Assembly: GCF_007830125.1 (NCBI RefSeq)
Contig: NZ_VLLG01000005.1
Location: forward strand, 620,001-684,000
From: Chitinophaga japonensis
GTDB taxonomy: Bacteria > Bacteroidota > Bacteroidia > Chitinophagales > Chitinophagaceae
Direction of reading: 5' to 3'
DNA: 64,000 nt
This document shows positions 45,053-53,868 of the stretch, one piece after another; within the stretch, counting starts at the first letter, position 1; each line of letters begins with the position of its first letter. The position numbers and the translations under genes are program-made. The notes under the pieces were generated by a model. It was not told the origin of the DNA. It searched no databases and was given only the letters and a program-made list of their open reading frames with translations.

Positions 45053-48000
45053 TTATTTGAAGGTGGCGGTAAGGCCCAGGGCAAAGGTCCTGGGAACGGG
45101 ATAGGCATTTTCATCAATCCCGATGGAGGTGCCGTTCAGCCCGTCGAGGCTGATCTCCGGGTTGATACCGGAATAACCGGTAATGATAAAGGCATGCTGC
45201 ACGGAGCCATATACACGCAGTCCTCTCAGCAGCAGGTTGCTGCCCAGCGGGATGGTGTATCCCAGCGTAATGTTCTTGGCGGAGAGGTAGGAACCGTCCT
45301 CCAGCCACTGGCTGTTCACGTACCTGCCTATCGCCGTGGTGCCGGTCTTTGTTCTTGGGTAAATACCGGAGCCGGGATCTTCCGGGGAGCGCCAGCGATC
45401 CTTTACGGCTGCCAGCAGCATACGCGCGCCGTCCAGGTTGGTGAGGTAGGCCCACTTGGAAGGGTTCAGTATCTGCCCGCCCACGGAGCCGGCCACAGAA
45501 ATGGAAAAATCGAAACGTTTATAGCGCAGGTTATTGGTAAAGCCGTACAGGAAATCCGGATTGGGATCGCCAATGAAAGTACGGTCGTTGTTGTCGATCA
45601 CGCCATCGGGCACTACATCGCGCATTTTTATGGTGCCTACGTCAGAGTTGTCGCCCCACCTCGCGGAGTTTTTCAGGTCCTCCTCATCTTTGTACAGGCC
45701 TTCGAAAACAAAGCCATAGAATTCACCGAGGGCATGTCCTACCTGGTTGCGGTAATAGTCCGAACTAACGGTATTGTTACGGCGGAAGAAGCCGGGCGCT
45801 ACCAGCGCCTTTATTTTGTTCCGGTCAAAGGAGATATTGAAACTCGCATCCCATTTCAGCTTGCGATCAATGATATTGGCGTTCAGCGCCAGCTCATGTC
45901 CCCACAGCTCGATCTCTCCCACGTTGGAGGTGATGGTGGTGAAACCGGATGCGCGGGGAATGGGCCGGTCCTGTATCAGGCCGTCGGATATTTTGTGATA
46001 GTAATCGTAGGTGAAGGACAGGCGGTTATCAAGGACCGCCAGCTCAAAACCGATATCGAGCTGCTTGTTGCGCTCCCAGGCCAGCTCGGAGTTACCCAAC
46101 CGGGAAATGGCCAGGCCCGGCACCAGCTCCCCGTTAAATACATAGTTGCTGGGCGCGATCCCGGGAATACTGGGATAGTTGCCGATATTGTTGTTACCGG
46201 TGATGCCGTAGCTGGCGCGTATCTTCAGGAAGTCAACGAACGGCAGCTTTTCCATGAACTTCTCGCTGCTGATGATCCAGCCGGCGGAGACGGAGGGAAA
46301 ATTCCCGTATTTCCTGGCTGACCCGAAACGGGAAGACCCGTCACGGCGAACAGCCACCGACAGGAGGTAACGGTCCTTAAAGCTGTAGTTGAGGCGTGCA
46401 ATGGCCGACAACAGGGAATAGGCAGTAGTATTGCTGCTGCCGTCCGTGATGGATGTGGCGGCGCTGAGCCATTCCACGTCATCACCGGGAAAGTTGGTGC
46501 CGCTCACCGTGTTGCTTTCCTGCTCAAATTTCTGTACGGAATAACCGGCCAGGGCTTCTACATAATGATCCCTCGCAAAGGTCTTCACGTAGTTCAGGGT
46601 AGCTTCCGCTGTCCAGGAATAGTTATCCACGGAGCTGCTCAAACCGGTGGCCACGCCGGCGGTAGAGATGGAAGCAGGGGAAAAATAGTTGCGGGTCTCT
46701 GCGCCTTTATCCACGGCCAGGTTGGTCTTTAAAGTAAGGCCGTCCAGGAAATTGTAGTGCAGGTACGTGTTGCCCAGCAGCCGGGTGGTCTTGTAATCAT
46801 CCTTGCGCTGTGTGAACTGCGCATAGGGATTCACGTTAGCCACCATGCCGGGCGAGTTTACGTACAACGGCATATCGCCGTTCTCATCTACCGGCGCGAT
46901 GAGGGGGCTGGCCTCCACGATCTTTTCCATCAGCCCGTTCACGCCCTGGGTGCCCAGGCGGTTGTTGTGGTCAATACGGTAGCTGGGGGCCAATCCGAAA
47001 CCTATTTTCAGCTTGTTGTCACTGAAATTAAAATCCTGGTTCAGGCGCAGGGTGAATAATTTGGTGCCGGTGTTGAGGATCACGCCCTGCTGGTCCTGAT
47101 AGCCTACGATCACTGCCGAGGAGGACCTTTCCGTGGCGGAGGAGAACGTGAGATCATAGTTCTGTACAGGGGCTGCGCGGGTAAGGGCGTTGAACCAGTT
47201 AGTGCCTTCGCCGTAGCGTTCGGGATTGCGGTACTCTTCCGCCAATTCCCCGGTATAGCCTTCGTATTTCACCCGGTCTTCGTAGTACTCGTTCTGGAAC
47301 TCGGCAAACTCGCGGGCGGTCATCATGCGGGGCCGGCCCTGCTGCGGGATGACCTGCACGCCATAAAAAGTATTGAACTCAATTTTTGGATCACCGGGGC
47401 GGGCATGACGGGTGGTGATCAATACCACGCCATTGGCAGCCCTGGAGCCGTAGAGCGAGCTGGCGGACGCATCCTTCAGCACGGTAAAGGTCTCTATCTC
47501 CGCGGGATTGATATTATTGATACTACCGGTAACGGGTATACCGTCTATCACGAACAGGGGCTGGTTGCCGGAGGACAGCGAGGCGGCGCCCCGGATACGG
47601 AACTCCATGCCCCTGCCGGGCTGGCCGTTGTTCTGCCCTACCTGCACACCGGCAATTTTTCCCTGTAGCTGCTGGGCAAACTGGTTGACGGGCATATCCC
47701 TCACCCCGGCCGCATCCAGTTGTACAATGGCGCCGGTCACATCCCGCCGCTGCTGCCGTCCATAGCTCACCACTACTTCGTCCAGGGAAGTGGAGCTTGC
47801 TTTCAGCACCACGTACAGCGCTTCTTCTTTTTGCGGGTCCAGGGACTCCTTGTGCAGGGTTTGCGTTACGTATCCCAGGTGGGAGATCCGGAACATGTAA
47901 GGACCGGTAGCGCCGGGTGTTTCGATCATAAAAACACCGGCCTTATTGGTAAGCGCCGAGCGTTTGGCGCCGGTGGATTCATTTCTGAGGTCCACCGATA

Positions 48001-48160
48001 CGCCTTCCAGCGCCTGCCCGTTCTCATTTTCCACCAATCCCCTGATCATGGTTTTTCTTTCCTGCGCCTGCAGCGACAGGGAAAGCAGCAGCGCGAACAG
48101 GAACGCCGGGATAAAGGGCATAGCATGCCCCTTCAGAGCTTTGTAGCTTTGTTGCATCAT
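45053..48160 (-). CDS. SusC/RagA-family TonB-dependent transporter without STN domain (second locus)
   Basis: The 1035-residue protein has a signal peptide (PAFLFALLLSLSLQAQ), a carboxypeptidase-like beta-sandwich (MIRGLVENENGQALEG), the signature SLDEVVVSYGRQQRRDVTGA, a plug (LQGKIAGVQVGQNNGQPG) and a barrel ending in FALGLTATFK. It takes up a ligand through the outer membrane. Directly upstream (16 bases) is an anti-sigma factor gene, yet no STN domain sits between the signal and the beta-sandwich. So the usual signalling contact is missing. Confidence 0.95.
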   Translation of the reverse strand: MMQQSYKALKGHAMPFIPAFLFALLLSLSLQAQERKTMIRGLVENENGQALEGVSVDLRNESTGAKRSALTNKAGVFMIETPGATGPYMFRISHLGYVTQTLHKESLDPQKEEALYVVLKASSTSLDEVVVSYGRQQRRDVTGAIVQLDAAGVRDMPVNQFAQQLQGKIAGVQVGQNNGQPGRGMEFRIRGAASLSSGNQPLFVIDGIPVTGSINNINPAEIETFTVLKDASASSLYGSRAANGVVLITTRHARPGDPKIEFNTFYGVQVIPQQGRPRMMTAREFAEFQNEYYEDRVKYEGYTGELAEEYRNPERYGEGTNWFNALTRAAPVQNYDLTFSSATERSSSAVIVGYQDQQGVILNTGTKLFTLRLNQDFNFSDNKLKIGFGLAPSYRIDHNNRLGTQGVNGLMEKIVEASPLIAPVDENGDMPLYVNSPGMVANVNPYAQFTQRKDDYKTTRLLGNTYLHYNFLDGLTLKTNLAVDKGAETRNYFSPASISTAGVATGLSSSVDNYSWTAEATLNYVKTFARDHYVEALAGYSVQKFEQESNTVSGTNFPGDDVEWLSAATSITDGSSNTTAYSLLSAIARLNYSFKDRYLLSVAVRRDGSSRFGSARKYGNFPSVSAGWIISSEKFMEKLPFVDFLKIRASYGITGNNNIGNYPSIPGIAPSNYVFNGELVPGLAISRLGNSELAWERNKQLDIGFELAVLDNRLSFTYDYYHKISDGLIQDRPIPRASGFTTITSNVGEIELWGHELALNANIIDRKLKWDASFNISFDRNKIKALVAPGFFRRNNTVSSDYYRNQVGHALGEFYGFVFEGLYKDEEDLKNSARWGDNSDVGTIKMRDVVPDGVIDNNDRTFIGDPNPDFLYGFTNNLRYKRFDFSISVAGSVGGQILNPSKWAYLTNLDGARMLLAAVKDRWRSPEDPGSGIYPRTKTGTTAIGRYVNSQWLEDGSYLSAKNITLGYTIPLGSNLLLRGLRVYGSVQHAFIITGYSGINPEISLDGLNGTSIGIDENAYPVPRTFALGLTATFK

Positions 48161-48176
48161 AGTGCTGAATATTTAA

Positions 48177-49244
48177 TCAGTGAGTTTTTTGAATAATATA
48201 TGTATTGCCGGTAGCCTTCACCTGCAGGTTATACAGTATGGCTATACGTTTCAGTACCTGTGACAATGTGTCTGTTCCCCTTATTTTGCCGGTAAAGAGC
48301 TTATCTGACAGTTCCGGCCTGTTGTATTGTACCTGCACGCCATAAGCGGATTGTATGGTATCCAGCAAGTCCGGCAGCGGTACCTGGTCAAAGGCGGCCG
48401 CGAAACCGGTACGGGCGCCCGGCGTGTTGTTGCCGGCCGCAACACCGGTATGCTGCGCCTGCTCTGCTGCATCCAGCAGGGTAGCCTTTCCCAGCGCCAC
48501 ATCGCAGGAAACCTGCTGGCCCGGCAACAAATAGATATCATTGATCCGTGCCCGGCCATCAGGCGGGTGATGCTTTACCACCACCTTACCGGTATGCAGC
48601 AGTACGGTCACTTCATTTTGCGCGGGCAAGGCCGTTATGGTAAAGGCAGTACCCAGCGCTGTAGTCGCCATATCGTGGCTGAATACTGTAAAAGGCCGGG
48701 CAGGGTCCTGCGCCACATTGAACCAGCCTTTGCCACGCAGGTGCACATGCCGGTGCTGATGTCCGAACGGATCTTCATAATCCAGCTCGCTGCCGGGCAT
48801 CAGCTCCACAGATGTGCCGTCCTTCAGGCGGATGCGCCTGATCCCAGCCGTCGGGTTCTTTATAGTTACCAGGTGCGGCTGCCCGGCCTCCTGCACGGAG
48901 GCAGTATTGCCAGCCACCTGCCGCCCGGACCGGGTGCGGATACCGTTATATAGCAGGAACAGGGCGCCGGCCAGCATGGCGGCAGCGGCCCATTTTATGT
49001 AGGGCAGGTAAGAGCGGTTGCGCTGCCGTTGCTTTTGCTGCTCCATGGCATCCAGCCGATGCATGATACCGGTAAAAAGCCGGTCGCTGTAAGCCTGCGC
49101 TTCCGTTGAGGCAGCGTCTTCAAATAACCTCTCTCCTGCCGCCACCGCCTGCTCATACCAGACAGCATACTCCTGCAGTTCCGCTTCCGTAGCTGTTTGC
49201 TGCAGGTACCTGTCCAGTAAATATTGTAGCCGTTCTTTTGTCAT
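48177..49244 (-). CDS. FecR-type anti-sigma factor (second locus)
   Basis: The 355-residue chain starts at the ATG at 49244 (MTKERLQYLLDRYLQQTA). It has an N-terminal cytoplasmic helical domain, a membrane helix (YIKWAAAAMLAGALFLLYNG, about 83-103), a periplasmic FecR domain (RRIRLKDGTSVELMPGSELDYE) and a C-terminal DUF4974-type domain (LPDLLDTIQSAYGVQVQYN). It holds the sigma factor at the membrane and releases it when the outer-membrane receptor is loaded. The sigma gene is divergent, 122 bases away, and SusC follows in the same direction after 16 bases. Confidence 0.92.
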   Translation of the reverse strand: MTKERLQYLLDRYLQQTATEAELQEYAVWYEQAVAAGERLFEDAASTEAQAYSDRLFTGIMHRLDAMEQQKQRQRNRSYLPYIKWAAAAMLAGALFLLYNGIRTRSGRQVAGNTASVQEAGQPHLVTIKNPTAGIRRIRLKDGTSVELMPGSELDYEDPFGHQHRHVHLRGKGWFNVAQDPARPFTVFSHDMATTALGTAFTITALPAQNEVTVLLHTGKVVVKHHPPDGRARINDIYLLPGQQVSCDVALGKATLLDAAEQAQHTGVAAGNNTPGARTGFAAAFDQVPLPDLLDTIQSAYGVQVQYNRPELSDKLFTGKIRGTDTLSQVLKRIAILYNLQVKATGNTYIIQKTH

Positions 49245-49293
49245 GCTGTGCCGCTTTACTGATATATCTCGTGAACGGCATTTTTCCCCCATG

Positions 49294-49311
49294 CCTTTTT
49301 CGAGAAAAAGG
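49294..49311. promoter_or_regulatory. 18-base palindrome between divergent fecR and sigma genes
   Basis: CCTTTTTC-GA-GAAAAAGG has perfect 8-base arms. It lies in the 122-base divergent spacer, in a place where a regulator could control both genes. It could also be the hairpin of a leader RNA. Confidence 0.45.
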
Positions 49312-49366
49312 TACAATTCATATTAAGTTAACATTGGGACATTGTTTACAATAAGATAACACGGGC

Positions 49367-50002
49367 GTGTATACCAGCCGGATAATTTTGCCCTTAAAAG
49401 GGACAGCTATCAGCAACGATCATACATATGAACAATTGTGGGAGGCCATCCGCCGGGAGGACAAAGCGGCGTTCGAGCAACTGTACCGGGCAACCGTGGT
49501 GCCCCTGACCAACCAGGTATACAGCCTGCTGCGCGACAGGGAGCAGGCGAAAGACATATTGCAGGATATATTCATCACCCTTTACCTGCGGCGGCATGCC
49601 TTACCGGCCGACATAAACGTAGCCGGCTACCTGAGCAACGCGGTGCGGTACAAGGTTTCCTCTGTTTTAAGGGACCGGCTGACGAAAGCGCCCCACCATT
49701 TGCACCTGCTGAAAGACGCGCAGGAGGCGGAGTTACAACAGCCGGATGATCCCTATGATCACAGCATCCTAAAAAGAAAAATAAGGGAAGGCATTGATTC
49801 ACTGCCGGAAAAATGCCGGCAGGCATTCCTGCTCAATCATTATCATAGCCTGAGTTACAAAGCTATTGCGCATGAAATGGGTATTTCCGTAAAGACGGTG
49901 GAAAAGCATATCAGCAAAGCATTACAGGTACTGCGCAAAGAGCTGAGCGAAGAGCAGTACCTGTATATTGCCATTGCGATGCTGACCGTTTTTTCCTATT
50001 GA
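49367..50002 (+). CDS. ECF-type RNA polymerase sigma factor (second locus)
   Basis: The up to 211-residue protein has sigma region 2 (AFEQLYRATVVPLTNQVYSL, QAKDILQDIFITLYLRR) and region 4 (LPEKCRQAFLLNHYHSLSYK, SVKTVEKHISKALQVLRKEL), as in FecI-like factors. It directs RNA polymerase to the SusC-SusD operon when FecR lets it go. The only early start is GTG at 49367; the ATG at 49429 is out of frame. The true start may be later, at TTG 49388 or another rare codon, because region 2 begins near residue 20. The tricorn-type gene ends 2 bases after the stop on the other strand. Confidence 0.85.
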   Translation: MYTSRIILPLKGTAISNDHTYEQLWEAIRREDKAAFEQLYRATVVPLTNQVYSLLRDREQAKDILQDIFITLYLRRHALPADINVAGYLSNAVRYKVSSVLRDRLTKAPHHLHLLKDAQEAELQQPDDPYDHSILKRKIREGIDSLPEKCRQAFLLNHYHSLSYKAIAHEMGISVKTVEKHISKALQVLRKELSEEQYLYIAIAMLTVFSY

Positions 50003-50004
50003 TA

Positions 50005-53000
50005 TTATTTTATCTCCTTCAGCATTTCCTTTACAGCAGTTTCCAGTTGGGCATCCTTGCCTGCCAGGAAATCTTCATACCGCAGGGGCACCCGGATGTC
50101 CGGCTCTATCTGCATGTTCTCCGTAGGACGGCCTTCCCTGCCAATGGTGGCTACCATCGGGATACCAAATACGATGGTAGGGTCTATCTGTCTTTCCCAC
50201 CATACTGCCGTGCCGGTACCTGCCACCGGCATCCCGATCAGCTTACCAATGTTGCCCTGCTTATAAATGTAGGGGAAGATGAAGGCATCACTGTAATTGC
50301 CCTCGCCCATCAGCACACAGCTAGGGTGCTGCCACTGGCCCATGGGCTCGCCGCCTTTCAGCTTTTCTCCCTGCGGGGCAAACTCCAGGTATTTTTTCCC
50401 GCCCAGGAAATTATAGAGGTCATCATGCAGCCATCCGCCGCCATTAAAGCGGGTGTCCACGATCAGGGCCTGCTTACCGCGGTTCTTGCCCATCACTTCA
50501 TCGTACACGGAGCGGAAACTGGCATCGTTCATGCCCTGCACATGCACATATCCTACTTTGCCGTTGCTTAGCCGGTCTACCATCTGCCGCATCCGGTGCA
50601 CCCAGCGTTTATACATCAGCGTATTTTCTTCCCCGGTGCTGATGGGTTTTACGGTTTCCGCCCAGCGGGACCCGGTAGCCGGATCGTAAATGCTCACCAG
50701 CACGTTGTCGCCGGTTTTGCGGTTGAGCAACACCGCCCAGTCAAGCTGTGTAGTAACCGGCAGCCCGTCTATCTTCTCGATAATATTCCCTTTTTTCAGC
50801 TTGCTGGCAGCTTTGTCAAAGGGACCGCCAGCAATGATCTCGTCCACTTTAAGGCCGTCCTTTGCAAAAGTCTCGTCAAAGAGCAGGCCGAGGGAGGCGG
50901 TATTATCCACGTTATCCTGCGGGGGATAGTAACGGCCACCGGTGTGGGAGGCGTTCAGCTCGCCGAGCATTTCGCTGAGCAGCTCCTGGAAATCGTAGTT
51001 GTTGCTGATATGCGGCAGGAAGCGGGCGTAATTGTCGTGGTATAACTGCCAGTTCAGGCCATGCAGAGAAGGGTCGTAGAATTTTTCCCTTACCTGGCGC
51101 CAGGCATGATCCAGGATGTAGGCGCGCTCTGCCGCCGCGTCCAGCTCCAGTTCCGTTTTAATATTCACCGGTGTGATCTTGCCGGAAGCGGCATCCACTT
51201 TTACCACGCGGCCATTGTTGCTCACAAACAGGTGCTTGCCCTCCTTGTCCAGCTCAATGCTGCCGGGAGAGCCACCCAGCTTGGCCAGTATTTTGGTATC
51301 GCCGGTGCGGGGCTCCGTTACCCACAGGTCGTATCCCTTTTCAAAAGCAGCCGTATAATACAGTTTGGCGGCATCTTTGTCCAGCACATAATCACTAATG
51401 GAGGCGCTGTTGATCGTAAGGCGCACGCGCCTGTTCTCCAGGTTATCAAAGTCCGGGCGGAAGTCCTTCTTCTTTTCCGTGGTGTCCTTGTCCGGGGCCA
51501 GGGTGGTATCTTTCCCGGTCTGCTTGCGGAGCGCTTCTTCTTTTTCCTTCAGCAGGTTGAACTCATCTTTTGAAAGCTTGTATTTATCAAATGCTTCCTG
51601 GTCAAAGAATACGGCATAGATATCGGTCTCCTTGCTGCCCTGCCGGGCCAGGGAGCGGCGCCCTTCGCGGCTGGTTTCCCAGGTGAGCATTTTACCGTCT
51701 GCGCTCCATTTGCTGTTGCTTTCTCCAAAGCCGCTGTTAACAGGATATACAGGCGTGCCCTTCCCGTCTGCCGGGAGCAATACGGCATTTTTCATGCTGA
51801 AATATCCCTGCTGGTCATCCGCTACGATCCACTTCCCGTCCGGGCTCCAGGAGAAATGCCAGTCGCCGTCGGAATAGGAATGATTGCGACCTTTGGGCAG
51901 CAGCACCCGGCTTTTGCCGGAAGCTACATTCAGCACCTTCAGCACGTTGCGGTCCTCCACATAGGCAATCTCTTTGCCATCGGGGGAGAACACCGGCTGA
52001 AATTCCTCCGCGGCGGTGGCCACCACCGGTTCCTCCTTCAATAAGGTAGCGGCAAAGAAATAAGGGTCCTCCTTCCTCACTACCGTGCTCTGGTAGATAT
52101 CCCAGTTGCCGTTGCGCTCCGCTGCATACAGCAGGCGCTTGCTGTCCGGCGACCATGCGATCATCCTTTCCTGCTGCGGCGTATTGGTTACCCTTTTGGT
52201 CATATTGCCTTCCACGCTGGTAACGAACACCTCTCCCCTGGCCACAAACGCCATTTCCTTGCCATTGGGGCTCATGGCGAATTCCGTTACATTGCCATTC
52301 ACCGGCGTGTACTTTACCGTGCCGGCCCTGCCGTCGTTGAATATCTTTACATTCACCTTCTTCGGTTGCGCTCCTTCCCGCAACGTATATATCTCCCCGT
52401 TATAACTAAAGCAAAGGGTATTGTCGCCCGCCCGGGACAGGTGGCGCACCGGGTGTGTAGTGAAACGGGTCAGTTGCTGCATGTTGTCCCTGGCGGACAG
52501 GGAGGTTTTGAACAGGTTCTGGGAGATGCCCCCCTTTTCACTTAAGTAATAAATATCATCCCCATTGCCGAACAGGGGCTCCCGGTCCTCGCCGGCATAG
52601 CCGGACATCTGCTGATAAGTGCCCCTGGCAATGTCATATACCCAGATATCGCGGGTAACGGCGGATACGTGGTGCTTGCGCCAGGGGTCTTCATAACCTT
52701 TCCGGTCCTGGAAAACCAGCAGGTCGCCCCGGCTGTTGTAGTGCGCGCATTCCGCCCCTGCAGCGCTGAGCAGCATGGCGCGGCCACCGCTTACCGGTAC
52801 CGTGTATAAATTATCGAACATGCGGGAGCTGAAGCGTATGCTGGTGGCCGGCGCATTGCGGCCACTGCCGAACAGCACCTGTTTATTATCCGGCGTAAAA
52901 TCACAGGGATAGTCGTTTGCGCTGTTGGCTGTGAGCCGGACCGGCGTACCACCGGTGGCGGGCATCACGAATATGTCGAAATTGCCGTAACGGTCGCTGG

Positions 53001-53241
53001 CAAATGCCAGGTACTTCCCGTCATGGCTCCAAACGGGCATCCGGTCATGCGCTTCATGGATGGTGACCGGCACCGCTATTCCACCGGCAGCGTCTACCCG
53101 GTAAATATCTCCTTTGTATCCAAATGCGATGGTCTTGCCGTCGGGCGAAATGGCGGGGTACCTCAACCATAAAGCGTTATCCTGGGCATAGGTAAGGACG
53201 GCCAGCAGCAGGGCGGCGCAGGTAGTGTATAGCTTTCTCAT
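50005..53241 (-). CDS. Tricorn-type S41 peptidase with beta-propeller
   Basis: The 1078-residue chain starts at the ATG at 53241 (MRKLYTTCAALLLAVLTYAQ), whose first 20 residues form a signal peptide. A long beta-propeller with repeats of the type PAISPDGKTIAFGYKGDIY and PVWSHDGKYLAFASDRYGN fills the first ~600 residues. A helical linker, a PDZ-like unit (KKGNIIEKIDGLPV) and an S41 catalytic domain (VDTRFNGGGW, MGEGNYSDAF with the likely Ser, and a Glu in the final part) follow. Tricorn-like proteases cut small peptides passed through the propeller. With a signal peptide it is likely periplasmic. An upstream start at 53358 is possible but lacks a signal. Confidence 0.9.
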   Translation of the reverse strand: MRKLYTTCAALLLAVLTYAQDNALWLRYPAISPDGKTIAFGYKGDIYRVDAAGGIAVPVTIHEAHDRMPVWSHDGKYLAFASDRYGNFDIFVMPATGGTPVRLTANSANDYPCDFTPDNKQVLFGSGRNAPATSIRFSSRMFDNLYTVPVSGGRAMLLSAAGAECAHYNSRGDLLVFQDRKGYEDPWRKHHVSAVTRDIWVYDIARGTYQQMSGYAGEDREPLFGNGDDIYYLSEKGGISQNLFKTSLSARDNMQQLTRFTTHPVRHLSRAGDNTLCFSYNGEIYTLREGAQPKKVNVKIFNDGRAGTVKYTPVNGNVTEFAMSPNGKEMAFVARGEVFVTSVEGNMTKRVTNTPQQERMIAWSPDSKRLLYAAERNGNWDIYQSTVVRKEDPYFFAATLLKEEPVVATAAEEFQPVFSPDGKEIAYVEDRNVLKVLNVASGKSRVLLPKGRNHSYSDGDWHFSWSPDGKWIVADDQQGYFSMKNAVLLPADGKGTPVYPVNSGFGESNSKWSADGKMLTWETSREGRRSLARQGSKETDIYAVFFDQEAFDKYKLSKDEFNLLKEKEEALRKQTGKDTTLAPDKDTTEKKKDFRPDFDNLENRRVRLTINSASISDYVLDKDAAKLYYTAAFEKGYDLWVTEPRTGDTKILAKLGGSPGSIELDKEGKHLFVSNNGRVVKVDAASGKITPVNIKTELELDAAAERAYILDHAWRQVREKFYDPSLHGLNWQLYHDNYARFLPHISNNYDFQELLSEMLGELNASHTGGRYYPPQDNVDNTASLGLLFDETFAKDGLKVDEIIAGGPFDKAASKLKKGNIIEKIDGLPVTTQLDWAVLLNRKTGDNVLVSIYDPATGSRWAETVKPISTGEENTLMYKRWVHRMRQMVDRLSNGKVGYVHVQGMNDASFRSVYDEVMGKNRGKQALIVDTRFNGGGWLHDDLYNFLGGKKYLEFAPQGEKLKGGEPMGQWQHPSCVLMGEGNYSDAFIFPYIYKQGNIGKLIGMPVAGTGTAVWWERQIDPTIVFGIPMVATIGREGRPTENMQIEPDIRVPLRYEDFLAGKDAQLETAVKEMLKEIK

Positions 53242-53468
53242 AAATTGTTGTACGTTAACAGGCTGTAAAGCAAAATAAAAAAAATGCAGCGGTATCCTCC
53301 TAACATAGTGACAAGTGGCGTTTTCAGGCCAACAAAAGGCAAGCAGGTGTCTGCCCAAAACGTGTAGGGGGTTCTACACTGCTTTTACCAGCCACCTGCA
53401 TGATCCCGACCTCGCCACATGCTGGCATAACTTATGCACTCATGTAACCAGATCAAAAAACCTGCGCT

Positions 53469-53858
53469 ATGATGAGAGTTATCGGAACCAAAACCCATGC
53501 GTACCTGGATTACATCATGGGCGTGCTGCTGATCATTGCACCCTGGGTATTCGGGTTTTACCAGGGCGGTGCCGAGACCTGGATACCGGTCATATTTGGT
53601 TCAGGCACCATCATTTACAGCCTGCTCACTAACTACGAGCTGAGCGTATGGCGGATGATGTCCATGCGCACCCACCTGAACCTGGATATGATCAATGGCG
53701 CGCTGCTGGCCGCTTCGCCCTGGCTGTTCAGCTTTGCTGCGGATGTGCGGCAGCCGCATGTAATCCTGGGCCTGATCGAGATCGGTATTGCGCTGATCAG
53801 CAAGAGAGAGCCTTTTGCAGAAAGAAAGCAAACCACACATACAGCCACCCTACATTAA
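53469..53858 (+). CDS. Small SPW-repeat membrane protein
   Basis: This 129-residue protein has four helices in two SPW units, with IAPWVFGFY near 23 and AASPWLFSF near 81, then a polar tail. It is the most typical SPW protein of the window, as it keeps the Pro-Trp pair in both units. Together with the SPW units at 23135-24616 and 41038-41394 it makes at least three loci with this little-known family. It is alone between the tricorn-type gene and GH127 and converges on GH127 with 10 bases between stops. Confidence 0.85.
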   Translation: MMRVIGTKTHAYLDYIMGVLLIIAPWVFGFYQGGAETWIPVIFGSGTIIYSLLTNYELSVWRMMSMRTHLNLDMINGALLAASPWLFSFAADVRQPHVILGLIEIGIALISKREPFAERKQTTHTATLH

Positions 53859-53868
53859 AAACCAGTTA

